A stretch of 55,093 nt of DNA from Lysinibacillus sp. FJAT-14745. Lineage in GTDB: Bacteria > Bacillota > Bacilli > Bacillales_A > Planococcaceae. Location of the stretch: positions 17,082-72,174 of the forward strand of contig NZ_LITM01000014.1 of assembly GCF_001275675.1 (NCBI RefSeq). The letters run 5' to 3'. Positions 45,027 to 52,850 of the stretch are shown here, one piece after another; within the stretch, counting starts at the first letter, position 1; every line of letters starts with the position of its first letter. The notes beneath the pieces were generated by a model, which had not been told where the DNA came from, did not search any database, and saw only the letters and a list, made by a program, of their open reading frames with translations. Made by a program: the position numbers and the translations under genes.

Positions 45027-46142
45027 ATGAGTGAAATTTGTCACCGTACGAATACACGTCCCGTGCGTGTCGGTAACTTAACAATTGGTGGTAGTAATGA
45101 ATTATTCATTCAAAGCATGTGTACAACAAAAACACATGATGTCGAAGCAACAGTAGCAGAAATTCTTCGTCTAGAGGAAGCAGGCTGTCAAATTGTTCGC
45201 GTCGCAGTTCCAGATGAGCGTGCAGCTGATGCGATTGCTGAAATTAAAAAACGTATCCATATTCCATTAGTAGCTGATATTCACTTTGATTATAAATTAG
45301 CATTAAAAGCAATTGAAAATGGTATCGATAAAGTTCGCATTAACCCAGGTAATATTGGGCGTAAAGAGAAAGTAGAGGCTGTTGTTAACGCAGCTAAGGC
45401 TAAAGGTATTCCAATCCGTATCGGGGTAAACGCTGGTTCATTAGAACGTCATATTTTAGAAAAATATGGTTACCCTACTGCAGACGGTATGGTAGAATCT
45501 GCCCTTCACCATATTAAAATTTTGGAAGACTTGGACTTCCACGATATTATCGTTTCCATGAAGGCATCAGACGTAAATCTAGCGATTGAAGCTTATGAAA
45601 AAGCGTCTAAAGCCTTTGATTACCCTCTACATTTAGGAATTACTGAATCAGGTACATTATTTGCTGGTACAGTAAAATCAGCGGCTGGCCTTGGCGCAAT
45701 CCTGTCAAAAGGTATTGGTAATACGTTGCGTATTTCACTATCTGCAGACCCTGTTGAAGAGGTAAAAGTAGCACGTGAGTTATTAAAATCATTCGGTCTT
45801 GCTTCAAATATGGCAACCCTTATTTCTTGCCCAACATGTGGTCGTATCGAGATTGATTTAATTTCAATTGCCAATGAAGTAGAAGAATATATTTCTAAAC
45901 TTAATGTACCGTTAAAAGTAGCTGTTCTTGGTTGTGCGGTTAACGGTCCTGGTGAAGCACGCGAAGCCGACATCGGTATTGCTGGTGCTCGTGGTGAAGG
46001 TTTACTATTTATGAAGGGCAAAACAGTTCGTAAAGTGCCTGAAGAAACAATGGTAGAAGAGTTGAAAAAGGAAATCGATAAATTAGCAGCTGAAATGGCA
46101 GAAAAACGTGCGGCTGAAGAAGCAGAAAAAGCGAACGCCTAA
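45027..46142 (+). CDS. ispG: 4-hydroxy-3-methylbut-2-enyl-diphosphate synthase
   Basis: Penultimate enzyme of the MEP isoprenoid pathway; [4Fe-4S] reductive ring-opening of MEcPP. 371 residues. Cluster Cys in SCPTCGR (near 270) and [10 protein letters not shown] (near 305); N-terminal TIM barrel with [14 protein letters not shown] and INPGNIG. The C-terminal Glu/Ala/Lys tail ([16 protein letters not shown]) is an ordinary extension. AAAGGAGAG upstream of the ATG. Confidence 0.97.
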   Translation: MSEICHRTNTRPVRVGNLTIGGSNELFIQSMCTTKTHDVEATVAEILRLEEAGCQIVRVAVPDERAADAIAEIKKRIHIPLVADIHFDYKLALKAIENGIDKVRINPGNIGRKEKVEAVVNAAKAKGIPIRIGVNAGSLERHILEKYGYPTADGMVESALHHIKILEDLDFHDIIVSMKASDVNLAIEAYEKASKAFDYPLHLGITESGTLFAGTVKSAAGLGAILSKGIGNTLRISLSADPVEEVKVARELLKSFGLASNMATLISCPTCGRIEIDLISIANEVEEYISKLNVPLKVAVLGCAVNGPGEAREADIGIAGARGEGLLFMKGKTVRKVPEETMVEELKKEIDKLAAEMAEKRAAEEAEKANA

Positions 46143-46154
46143 GGAGGTGCTAGC

Positions 46155-46727
46155 ATGAAAAAGCCCCGTTTCGGTATTGATATCGATGGAACAGTGACAT
46201 GTCCTAGTACACTCATTCCACATATCAATAAACAATACAATATAAATATTACGCTTGACGATGTGTGCGAATATGATTTTTTATCAGCATTTCCCCACCC
46301 CGTTGACCCTATAGCATTTAATGCATGGTTTAAAGAAAATGAGCCGTTTATGTACGAAGTATCTGAAGTGGCGAAAGATGCGAAAGATATTTTAAATACG
46401 TGGAAAGAAAACTACGAACTTTATTACATCTCTGCTCGTGGTGAGAATGTATCAGACGTTACCGTAAACTGGTTTAAATCACAATCTATTCCTTACGATC
46501 ATATTGAGCTCATCGGTAGTCACGATAAGATTTCCGTAGCAAAAAAGTACGATGTTGAGGCATTTTTTGAGGATAAGCATGATAATGCGGTGATGCTTGC
46601 GGAGGAATTAAAAATACCGGTTGTATTATTTGACACTCCGTATAACCGTCTTGCTGTTCCGGATAATGTCGTACGCGTTTATAACTGGCAAGAGGCAAAC
46701 CAATTTATCACTAACTATTTTAAATAA
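46155..46727 (+). CDS. HAD-type nucleotidase-like phosphatase (YqfW-like)
   Basis: 190 residues. HAD motif I FGIDIDGTVTCP, motif II YYISARGE, motif IV FFEDKHDNAVML. Resembles 5'(3')-deoxyribonucleotidase NT5C and B. subtilis YqfW. Twelve bases after ispG with AAGGAGG, so co-transcribed. Substrate not established. Confidence 0.88.
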   Translation: MKKPRFGIDIDGTVTCPSTLIPHINKQYNINITLDDVCEYDFLSAFPHPVDPIAFNAWFKENEPFMYEVSEVAKDAKDILNTWKENYELYYISARGENVSDVTVNWFKSQSIPYDHIELIGSHDKISVAKKYDVEAFFEDKHDNAVMLAEELKIPVVLFDTPYNRLAVPDNVVRVYNWQEANQFITNYFK

Positions 46728-46735
46728 ACAATTGA

Positions 46736-46772
46736 AGTCGTGTTCATGTATTGAACACGACTCTTCTTTTAT
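46736..46772 (+). terminator. Terminator of ispG-yqfW operon
   Basis: GTCGTGTTCA-TGTAT-TGAACACGAC stem followed by TCTTCTTTT. Confidence 0.85.
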
Positions 46773-46897
46773 ACATCAAGTATCCCTCGTAACCAACGCT
46801 CCACGAAATTCTCAAAAGTAATACCATATTTTTCATAAACAGCATGGTATACGAAATAAGTTCCTAATCGCTCAAGTAATTCATCATTAATCTTCAT
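46769..46897 (-). CDS. Hypothetical 42-residue protein
   Basis: MKINDELLERLGTYFVYHAV then EKYGITFENFVERWLRGILD. Amphipathic, no membrane helix, not recognised. ATG at 46897 is ten bases after AAGGGAG. Convergent with YqfW; sharing the terminator region. The reading further upstream runs into a family B repeat and is not used. Confidence 0.55.
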   Translation of the reverse strand: MKINDELLERLGTYFVYHAVYEKYGITFENFVERWLRGILDV

Positions 46898-46920
46898 CAC
46901 AAACCGCTCCCTTTCTTTTA

Positions 46921-47153
46921 TCAATTTCGCCTTGGCGTAATTGCGTCCGGATTTTGAATTGTGCTCGCACAATTCATTCCTTTGAAAATCCGTGACATCC
47001 GCCGGAGGCTTTATCTTCATTCAGCTGGTGCTTGGACATTCAAGGAAAAGAACCCACACCATCATTCATCTAACCACCCTCTGAGGTGAGAGTTTTTTGT
47101 ACCTGACGCTTCGCTTTCGCTACAAAAACATTTGCTGAATGAAGATAAATTTA
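46921..47153. repeat. Family B repeat copy 5, long form with 16-bp terminal inverted repeat
   Basis: Starts TCAATTTCGCCTTGGCGTAATTGC. Its right part, 47010-47149, is bounded by a perfect 16-bp inverted repeat TTTATCTTCATTCAGC / GCTGAATGAAGATAAA. Inside: CCACCCTCTGAGGTGAGAG hairpin followed by TTTTTTG, and a GACGCTTCGCTTTCGC bit also found in family A. No coding capacity; MITE-like. Confidence 0.75.
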
Positions 47154-47311
47154 CTAAATTTTCAGATACTTAAACTTGCAACTTCTCGAACATTCTAGTG
47201 GAGGTCGCATCGTTGCAAAACCGTCACAATCTGCCGCCTTCATGCCCTTTCTTCATAGTTTTCTTTTCGATAATATAGTAGTAACAACTTACAATACTGG
47301 AGGGACTACTT

Positions 47312-47815
47312 GTGAGATGGATGACAAAGGTAGCTTGTATAACATGTCTTTGCGCGCTGCTAGCTGGCTGCGGTGACCGATTATCTGACATAAAAGACGC
47401 GGTTTCAGGCATAAATTCAGCAGCAGAAACTGCAGCCAGTGCAGTTGATCGTGATGTACATGCTATACGAGCAATTGCCATTAACTATAAAGATACATCT
47501 TTTACGGTTAATGACCTGTTTAAAACTATTTTACGTGACGTACGCTGGGATTATGACGCTGAAAAAAGAGAGCTTCATGTGAGAGGCACATGGCAAGCAC
47601 CACTATTTTCTGAGCAGCCATGGGATGATACAATGAAAAAACAACTAGCAGAAACAGGTGTAGTAAAGGTTACGTGCACTTTTGACAACAATAAGATTGA
47701 TAGCGCTCTTACAAATGTAACACTTATTTTTAATGATGAAACGATTCTAGAAATGACTGGCGAAGATGCACTTCATCACCTATATGATACATATTTACAA
47801 AAAGAAACTTTGTAG
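47312..47815 (+). CDS. Hypothetical lipoprotein
   Basis: 167 residues, GTG start at 47312 about eight bases after GGAGGG. Signal peptide with lipobox LLAGC (Cys near 20), followed by a helical stretch (GINSAAETAASAVDRDVHAI) and a beta-rich domain (RELHVRGTWQAPLF, VTCTFDNNKID, LTNVTLIFNDETI). Likely anchored to the outer face of the membrane. Family not recognised. Confidence 0.75.
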   Translation: MRWMTKVACITCLCALLAGCGDRLSDIKDAVSGINSAAETAASAVDRDVHAIRAIAINYKDTSFTVNDLFKTILRDVRWDYDAEKRELHVRGTWQAPLFSEQPWDDTMKKQLAETGVVKVTCTFDNNKIDSALTNVTLIFNDETILEMTGEDALHHLYDTYLQKETL

Positions 47816-47848
47816 CTTTTAAGAAATAATTTTGTCTCTTCTACAAAA

Positions 47849-47925
47849 CGAGGGATTGATTTCCGTTCCAGGCTAGAGTACGAGCGCCGAGCCCCTTCGT
47901 TAGTACTAAGGAGACTGGGCGACAT
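47849..47925. repeat. Dispersed repeat, family A truncated copy 4
   Basis: Left edge GGGATTGATTTCCGTTCCAG, right end GGAGACTGGGCGAC; only the outer arms are present, the inner cruciform is missing. Lies between the lipoprotein gene and its terminator. Confidence 0.7.
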
Positions 47926-47935
47926 AATAAAGTAA

Positions 47936-47974
47936 AAGGGTTCGCACACAGTTTTGTGTATGAATCCTTTTTTT
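47936..47974 (+). terminator. Terminator after the lipoprotein gene
   Basis: GGGTTCGCACACA / TGTGTATGAATCC imperfect stem with a short loop, then T7. Confidence 0.8.
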
Positions 47975-47989
47975 GCTCTTTGGCAGGTG

Positions 47990-48103
47990 GATGTCGATAA
48001 AATTCAGAAGTTGGTTGATAAAATATGAAAGTTAGTCGATAAAATTCAAAAGTTGGTTGATAAAATGTGAAAGTTGGTTGATAAAACTCAAAAGTTGGTT
48101 GAC
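47990..48103. repeat. 21-bp tandem repeat array
   Basis: Units beginning GTTGGTTGATAAAAT at 48010, 48031, 48052 and 48073, exactly 21 bp apart, with partial units on both sides. Alternate units end TGAAA and TCAAAA, giving a 42-bp higher-order alternation. No spacer sequence, so not CRISPR. The minus-strand reading frame through it is a low-complexity Tyr/Phe/Pro/Thr artefact. Confidence 0.9.
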
Positions 48104-48134
48104 ATTTTGTTAAAACGTTTGTCATGTGAATCAG

Positions 48135-48378
48135 TTGATTGGTGTGGAGACTGGGCTACTCCTTGGGGATCAGCAATAGAGGAACGAAGGCTAAAAGCAT
48201 CACGTCCTGTGATAACGCCTTCGTGACCAACATCGTGTTGTTGCCGCTGTCGCTTCGCTTTCACGCAGAAAACATTTGCCGCTGCCGTCGCTTCGCTTTC
48301 GCGCAAAAAAATATCTGTTAGTCCAACGGCTCATCGGACGCCCCCAGGAAAGCGCACAGTCGGAACGGAAATCAACCC
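48135..48378. repeat. Dispersed palindromic repeat, family A copy 5
   Basis: 244 bp, edges TTGATTGGTGTGGAGACTGG and CAGTCGGAACGGAAATCAA. Same inner cruciform as 21970 (ACGAAGGC...ATCACGTCCTGTGAT...GCCTTCGT), plus two copies of a GCTTCGCTTTC-CGCA segment (48250-48305). Same orientation as copy 2. Confidence 0.88.
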
Positions 48379-48623
48379 TCCCCTCTTTTTGCCGAAAAGT
48401 AGTATGTTGTTTAACATGACAATTTCACTGACTTATTAGTTTTTCAAGACATATAGCTTTTCTAACATTTTGATTGTTAGGAAAGCTATTTTATGTTCAT
48501 TCAACAAATAAGCCCCTCCCTCAAAAAATCTTACAATTTCGAAATATTGAGCCCTCTTATTTGAAACCGACAAAACCAGCAAGTTATAATCAAAGTATCA
48601 CGTGATGGTTTGGAGGTGTTTGC

Positions 48624-49028
48624 ATTGGGACAGAGAGATTAAAAATTGGCGAGCTTGCAGAAAAAACAGGCATTACCAAAAGAACAATCGATTATTATAC
48701 AAACATTGGCTTATTAGAAGCCGAACGTTCTGCATCCAATTATCGCTACTATGCTCCTGCAATGATTGAACGACTTCATATTATTGAGCAACGCAAACAG
48801 CAAGGTCTTTCACTCATAGATATACAACATGAACTAAACATCACTCCTCATGAAGAAATCGATGTACAGATGCTTCGTGTAAAAATGCAAAACTTAGAGC
48901 AGGATGTAACTTTTCTACTTGAACAAATAAACAAGCAAGACAATAAAGATATTGAAAAGATTAAAAAAAATGTTTCTACCGAAAGTATTGCACTCATGCA
49001 ATCTTTACTTTTACTTATTCATAATTAG
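48624..49028 (+). CDS. MerR family regulator with apparent ATT start
   Basis: 134 residues. N-terminal MerR helix-turn-helix: RLKIGELAEKTGITKRTIDY, YTNIGLLEAERSASNYRYY; then a coiled coil (MLRVKMQNLEQDVTFLLEQI). The domain begins before any ATG, GTG or TTG in frame. The in-frame upstream stop is TGA at 48603, and the only fitting codon behind the strong GGAGGTG is ATT at 48624 (seven bases spacing). The adjacent TTG at 48625 is out of frame and meets a stop after five codons. So either a rare AUU start or a one-base frameshift. It is followed by the CNNM-type gene. Confidence 0.75.
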   Translation: MGTERLKIGELAEKTGITKRTIDYYTNIGLLEAERSASNYRYYAPAMIERLHIIEQRKQQGLSLIDIQHELNITPHEEIDVQMLRVKMQNLEQDVTFLLEQINKQDNKDIEKIKKNVSTESIALMQSLLLLIHN

Positions 49029-49060
49029 GAGGTGACGTTCTGTTCATACAGAACGACTAT
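49027..49060 (+). promoter_or_regulatory. Shine-Dalgarno plus bridging hairpin for the CNNM gene
   Basis: AGGAGGTGA (49027-49035) is 28 bases from the TTG at 49061, too far by itself. Between them is a perfect 8-bp hairpin CGTTCTGT-TCAT-ACAGAACG (49036-49055). Removing the hairpin leaves eight bases between AGGAGG and TTG, the ideal distance. Confidence 0.6.
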
Positions 49061-50386
49061 TTGGAGACCATACTCAACTTATCGATTTTTACCATTTTAT
49101 TAGCTTTAACTGGCTTTTTCGTGGCAACGGAATTTGCTATTGTAAAAGTACGTTCCTCAAGGCTTGACCAATTAATTGCGGAGGGTAATAGGAGAGCCAT
49201 TTCTGCAAAGTATGTTGTCAATCATTTAGACGAGTACTTATCTGCCTGTCAGCTTGGTATTACTGTAACAGCGCTTGGTATCGGGATGGTTGGTGAAAAA
49301 ACCTTTGAATTTATGCTACACCCTCTTTTTAACTTGATTGGCATTTCAGATCAATATATGACGATCTTTACGATTGGTAGTGCTTTTGCCATTGCAACAT
49401 TTTTACATGTTGTTGTCGGGGAATTGGCACCAAAAACTGCTGCGATTCAAAAGGCTGAAACGATTACACTCCATTTTGCCAAGCCTATTATGTTGTTCTA
49501 TAAAGTGATGTATCCATTTATCTGGTTCTTGAACGGCTCAGCTAGAGTATTAATTGGCCTATTTGGTATGAAGCCGGCTTCAGAGCATGAGTTATCACAT
49601 ACTGAGGAAGAATTACGATTACTGCTATCTGAAAGCTTTGAAAGTGGTGAAATCAATAAAACGGAGCTAAAGTTTGTAAATAATGTCTTTGAATTTGATG
49701 AACGTATTGCTCGTGAAATTATGGTCCCTCGAACAGAGATTATTGGAATTGAAAAAAATGAATCTTTTACAAATATGATTCATTTTATCGCCGCAGAAAA
49801 ATATACTCGTTATCCTGTTTATGATGGTGATCGTGATAATATTTTAGGCTTTATCAACGTTAAGGAATTGTTTACACACGGTTTGCTTGAGCAACTTACA
49901 GACGATTCATTAATCCTTGAAGATTTCATTAATCCTGTTATACGAGTCATTGAAACGATTCCTATTCAAGAATTACTTGTGCGTATGCAAAAAGAGCGAA
50001 TTCATATGGCCATTTTAATGGATGAATACGGCGGGACATCTGGGCTTGTTACAGTCGAGGATATTTTAGAAGAAATTGTTGGTGAGATTCGCGATGAGTT
50101 CGATGATGATGAAATTGCAGAAATCCGTAAAGTAAGTGACAATCACTATATTTTAAATGCAAAAATGCTCATTGAAGATGTTGAAAAACTATTAAATGTA
50201 ACACTTGAAGCAGAAGAAGTTGAAACATTAGGCGGTTGGTTTTTAACAGTCAATAATGGCATTAAAGCAACTAAAAATATTGAGTTGGCCCCATATATAT
50301 TTAGTATTTATGAGCAGCAAGGCCATCGGATTCATTACATCGAGGTTCGTCCCCTCAATATTTTACCTACTGTATTAGAAGCATAA
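49061..50386 (+). CDS. CNNM/CorC (hemolysin) family membrane protein with CBS domains
   Basis: 441 residues: DUF21 membrane domain with three to four helices (1-190), two CBS domains (REIMVPRTEIIGIEKNES; EDFINPVIRVIETIPIQEL) and a C-terminal CorC_HlyC domain (ETLGGWFLTVNNG). Related to MpfA/YhdP Mg2+ exporters. TTG start; an in-frame CTG at 49040 could extend it by seven residues with good spacing to AGGAGGT. MerR gene precedes it by 32 bases. Not a true hemolysin. Confidence 0.88.
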   Translation: METILNLSIFTILLALTGFFVATEFAIVKVRSSRLDQLIAEGNRRAISAKYVVNHLDEYLSACQLGITVTALGIGMVGEKTFEFMLHPLFNLIGISDQYMTIFTIGSAFAIATFLHVVVGELAPKTAAIQKAETITLHFAKPIMLFYKVMYPFIWFLNGSARVLIGLFGMKPASEHELSHTEEELRLLLSESFESGEINKTELKFVNNVFEFDERIAREIMVPRTEIIGIEKNESFTNMIHFIAAEKYTRYPVYDGDRDNILGFINVKELFTHGLLEQLTDDSLILEDFINPVIRVIETIPIQELLVRMQKERIHMAILMDEYGGTSGLVTVEDILEEIVGEIRDEFDDDEIAEIRKVSDNHYILNAKMLIEDVEKLLNVTLEAEEVETLGGWFLTVNNGIKATKNIELAPYIFSIYEQQGHRIHYIEVRPLNILPTVLEA

Positions 50387-50498
50387 TCTGCCAGATACAG
50401 TTTTCTTAATAGTTTATAACAATTTTAGCTTCACTAGTATCATTCAAATAGGACTATGCTAGTTTTTCCAAATACTTTTGTCTTATTCCATTATTAGG

Positions 50499-50529
50499 CA
50501 TATCCATATATAATACATATATGGATATG
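50499..50529 (+). promoter_or_regulatory. 13-bp inverted repeat over a -10 element
   Basis: CATATCCATATAT-AATAC-ATATATGGATATG, perfect 13-bp arms with five-base spacer. A TATAAT at 50509-50514 lies inside, 41 bases upstream of the next start, so it looks like an operator covering the promoter. No good -35 visible. Confidence 0.6.
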
Positions 50530-50554
50530 ATTCTATTTTCAGGGGGCATTACAT

Positions 50555-50959
50555 ATGAAATTGTTTAAACTATATCATTCGGACGGTATTCATATCATTA
50601 CCGACGTCAAAAAACACAAAACTAACATTGAATTAAAAACAATTACAGGTGAAGTATTATATATTATCGTCGTAACAGATGAAAATTACACGGTGTACGA
50701 TGATCGCTTCGCTGGTGCTTCAAAGCAATTAAATTCTGTGGAGGCATTTGATATTGACGGAAACTTCCGTAGCCTAGATTTTGATAATATTCGTTCCCTC
50801 TTCAAAGAGGCATTTACGAAGCTATTACAAGAGATTGCAGAATGTGTCAATGAAAATGATGAGCTAGTAGATATTGATACACTACGTCATAAAGTAAGCG
50901 CTCAAATTAAAGGTATCCATTTCCGTGTTATTTCTGACACGAAAAAATACGAGGTTTAA
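50555..50959 (+). CDS. Hypothetical 134-residue protein
   Basis: Soluble, beta strands in the first 75 residues (LYHSDGIHIITDVKKHKTNI, EVLYIIVVTDENYTVYD) then helical (IRSLFKEAFTKLLQEIAECV). ATG behind GGGGGC. Not recognised. Controlled perhaps through the palindrome at 50499-50529, and ended by a strong terminator: a one-gene unit. Confidence 0.7.
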   Translation: MKLFKLYHSDGIHIITDVKKHKTNIELKTITGEVLYIIVVTDENYTVYDDRFAGASKQLNSVEAFDIDGNFRSLDFDNIRSLFKEAFTKLLQEIAECVNENDELVDIDTLRHKVSAQIKGIHFRVISDTKKYEV

Positions 50960-50965
50960 ATATCT

Positions 50966-51008
50966 AACAGGCTGTCCAAGAGTAGATTGCGGGACAGTCT
51001 GTTTTTTT
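50966..51008 (+). terminator. Terminator of the 134-residue gene
   Basis: AACAGGCTGTCC / GGACAGTCTGTT stem with T7. Confidence 0.88.
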
Positions 51009-51127
51009 ACGTTTCGATTATTATTACTTTACTCGTAATTTAACCACAGTTACCCGCAAAACAGAAAACATCTCTTACACTTTCATGTATAATGGTATTT
51101 AACTATCTGAAAGAAAGGGTGTTTTGG

Positions 51128-51577
51128 ATGAATCGTGAACAATTAATCACACTCATTTCTGAAAAACTGAAATTAATCCGTACCGAAAAAGATTTAACAC
51201 AGGATCAGATGAGTGATTTACTCGGACTCTCTAAAAAAACACTTGTTCAAATTGAAAAAGGCCGTATTTATACTGGCTGGACTACAACGGTTGCGGTTTG
51301 TGCATTATGCCGAGAAAGCTCAATTTTACAGCATGAGCTTGGCGGGGATCCACTTGAGGTTGTCGACTTAATCGCAAATAACGGAACATTACTACCAAAG
51401 GAAAAAACGATGGGTGGATACATATGGTGGAAAAATCTTAGTGAGTATAATGGTTATCGCCTACAACAAAATGTCATTAGTCAGCATTTTCGAATTTTAG
51501 ATACAGAAAACTATCGACTACTATCAACATTCGACGAGCCAATAGCACAACAAGCATGGGAAAAGCTTCAAGAATAA
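51128..51577 (+). CDS. XRE-family regulator
   Basis: 149 residues from MNREQLITL behind AAAGGGTG. N-terminal Cro/CI helix-turn-helix (KLKLIRTEKDLTQDQMSDLL, GLSKKTLVQIEKGRIY), and a C-terminal domain of about 75 residues (GGYIWWKNLSEYNGYRLQQN...) of no known family. Could govern neighbouring genes; a long hairpin follows. Confidence 0.82.
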   Translation: MNREQLITLISEKLKLIRTEKDLTQDQMSDLLGLSKKTLVQIEKGRIYTGWTTTVAVCALCRESSILQHELGGDPLEVVDLIANNGTLLPKEKTMGGYIWWKNLSEYNGYRLQQNVISQHFRILDTENYRLLSTFDEPIAQQAWEKLQE

Positions 51578-51587
51578 TCACATACTA

Positions 51588-51640
51588 TACTCGCGCATAA
51601 CGTAGAAGCATTACATCCATACACTTCTAATGCGCGAGTA
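51588..51640. repeat. Long two-part hairpin downstream of the XRE gene
   Basis: TACTCGCGCAT / ATGCGCGAGTA perfect 11-bp arms plus inner TAGAAG / CTTCTA. No T-run, so not a standard terminator. Confidence 0.65.
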
Positions 51641-52082
51641 GTACTAGAATTGCAAAAACCTTAATTGCTGCACTTGGCATACTTTCCCTATTCTCACTTT
51701 ATTGCTTACTCTCACATCTCCTAGCTCTTTTTACAATGCCTTCATCTCGTGCCTTAAATCACCTTCATCCCCCAGGTGAATCTTCTATATCATCGTTACT
51801 CTTTGCTACAAAAATATTGCTGAAAGAAGTTAATAATGCCATCACTATATTCTTCATACTCTTATTGAAATGGCTGTAGCTAATAATTCTCTCCTTTCGC
51901 TATTTCAACACTATAGACAAATGAATAAGGAAATGGAATCACTTCGTCATATGATAAAATGTAGCTAGAAACTGATAGAATGAAGTGATAACTTTTGATT
52001 AAAAGTTGCATTAGTCGAAATTTGTAAAACTATTCTCTATACTTAATTATAGCTTCTCTAATACTGGAAAGGATGCTCTTTT
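51641..52082. other. Gene-free stretch upstream of the PrpA-like gene
   Basis: No convincing gene. A 32-codon reading from ATG at 51869 (MAVANNSLLSLFQHYRQM, ending HMIKCS) lacks a ribosome site and might be the tail of a decayed gene. The last 60 bases must hold the promoter of the phosphatase gene. Confidence 0.4.
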
Positions 52083-52817
52083 ATGGATCGAATACTAGCA
52101 ATTAGTGATATACATGGGGAATTAGAACTTTTTGAAGAATTATTATTAAAAGCTAATTATGATACTATGCAAGATCAACTATTTTTACTTGGCGATTATA
52201 TTGATCGAGGACCTGCATCTTGCGGCGTTTTAAACTTAGTGGGAGAATTGCAAGCACATGGTGCACGTGTTCTACTAGGAAATCATGAAGCCATTATGCT
52301 AAAAGCATGTCGCTCTGGTCATCCTAAGCCATGGAATCATTGGGTGGGACTTTGCGGTGGTGATGCAACACTTGAAAGCTATGGGTATCAGTTAGACGAT
52401 TTTAAAGAAGCCATTGAAAATGATACATTACCTAGCTTTATTCAGACCTTACCAAAGCTCGAAGAACATTTACAGCTTATCGAAACCTTTGATACTTACA
52501 TCGAATTAGATGATGCCATTTTTGTACATGGTGGTGTTGTTCCTGGAGTAGCGTTGGCAGAGACAGATCCCATACAATTTTTGTGGATTCGTGAAGAATT
52601 TCATGTAGGTTATCAAGACGAGAAAACCGTAATCTTTGGTCATACACCTACCTACAGACTTCACCAAAGTCCAACAGATTACAGTGTCTATTTTGGTGAA
52701 AATAATATTATTGGGATTGATGGTGGAGCTGTTTTTGGAGGTCAGTTACACGCATTAGAATGGCCAAGTCGTCAAATAATCTCGGTGGAAAAGGAAAAGC
52801 CAACAAGTGTAGAATAA
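52083..52817 (+). CDS. PrpA/ApaH-like serine/threonine metallophosphatase
   Basis: 244 residues. The calcineurin-like motifs are complete: SDIHGE, GDYIDRGPAS, LLGNHEAIM, FVHGGVVPG, FGHTPTY. Two-metal phosphoprotein phosphatase of the bacterial PPP group (PrpA/PrpB); bis-nucleoside tetraphosphatase is an alternative. AAAGGA upstream of the ATG. Single gene with its own terminator. Confidence 0.88.
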   Translation: MDRILAISDIHGELELFEELLLKANYDTMQDQLFLLGDYIDRGPASCGVLNLVGELQAHGARVLLGNHEAIMLKACRSGHPKPWNHWVGLCGGDATLESYGYQLDDFKEAIENDTLPSFIQTLPKLEEHLQLIETFDTYIELDDAIFVHGGVVPGVALAETDPIQFLWIREEFHVGYQDEKTVIFGHTPTYRLHQSPTDYSVYFGENNIIGIDGGAVFGGQLHALEWPSRQIISVEKEKPTSVE

Positions 52818-52832
52818 CCTGTTGGCTTTTCG
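52797..52832 (+). terminator. Terminator of the phosphatase gene
   Basis: AAGCCAACA / TGTTGGCTT stem spanning the stop codon, then TTTC. Confidence 0.7.
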
Positions 52833-52850
52833 TGCTGATGAAGATAAACT

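Noticed and set aside
47203..47281. Short frame (LQNRHNLPPSC...) after TGGAGGT, about 20 codons
   Set aside because: Has a plausible ribosome site and TTG start, but too short and of no recognisable type; it could be a leader peptide, not claimed.
47990..48103. CRISPR array
   Set aside because: Units of 21 bp are directly adjacent with no unique spacers, and no cas gene is near.
47841..48125. 94-codon minus-strand frame with repeated FYQPTFEF-like units
   Set aside because: It is the translation of the 21-bp tandem array, has no ribosome site and crosses a terminator.
48088..48321. Frames on both strands around 48.1-48.3 kb
   Set aside because: Within family A copy 5; fortuitous open frames in GC-rich palindromes.
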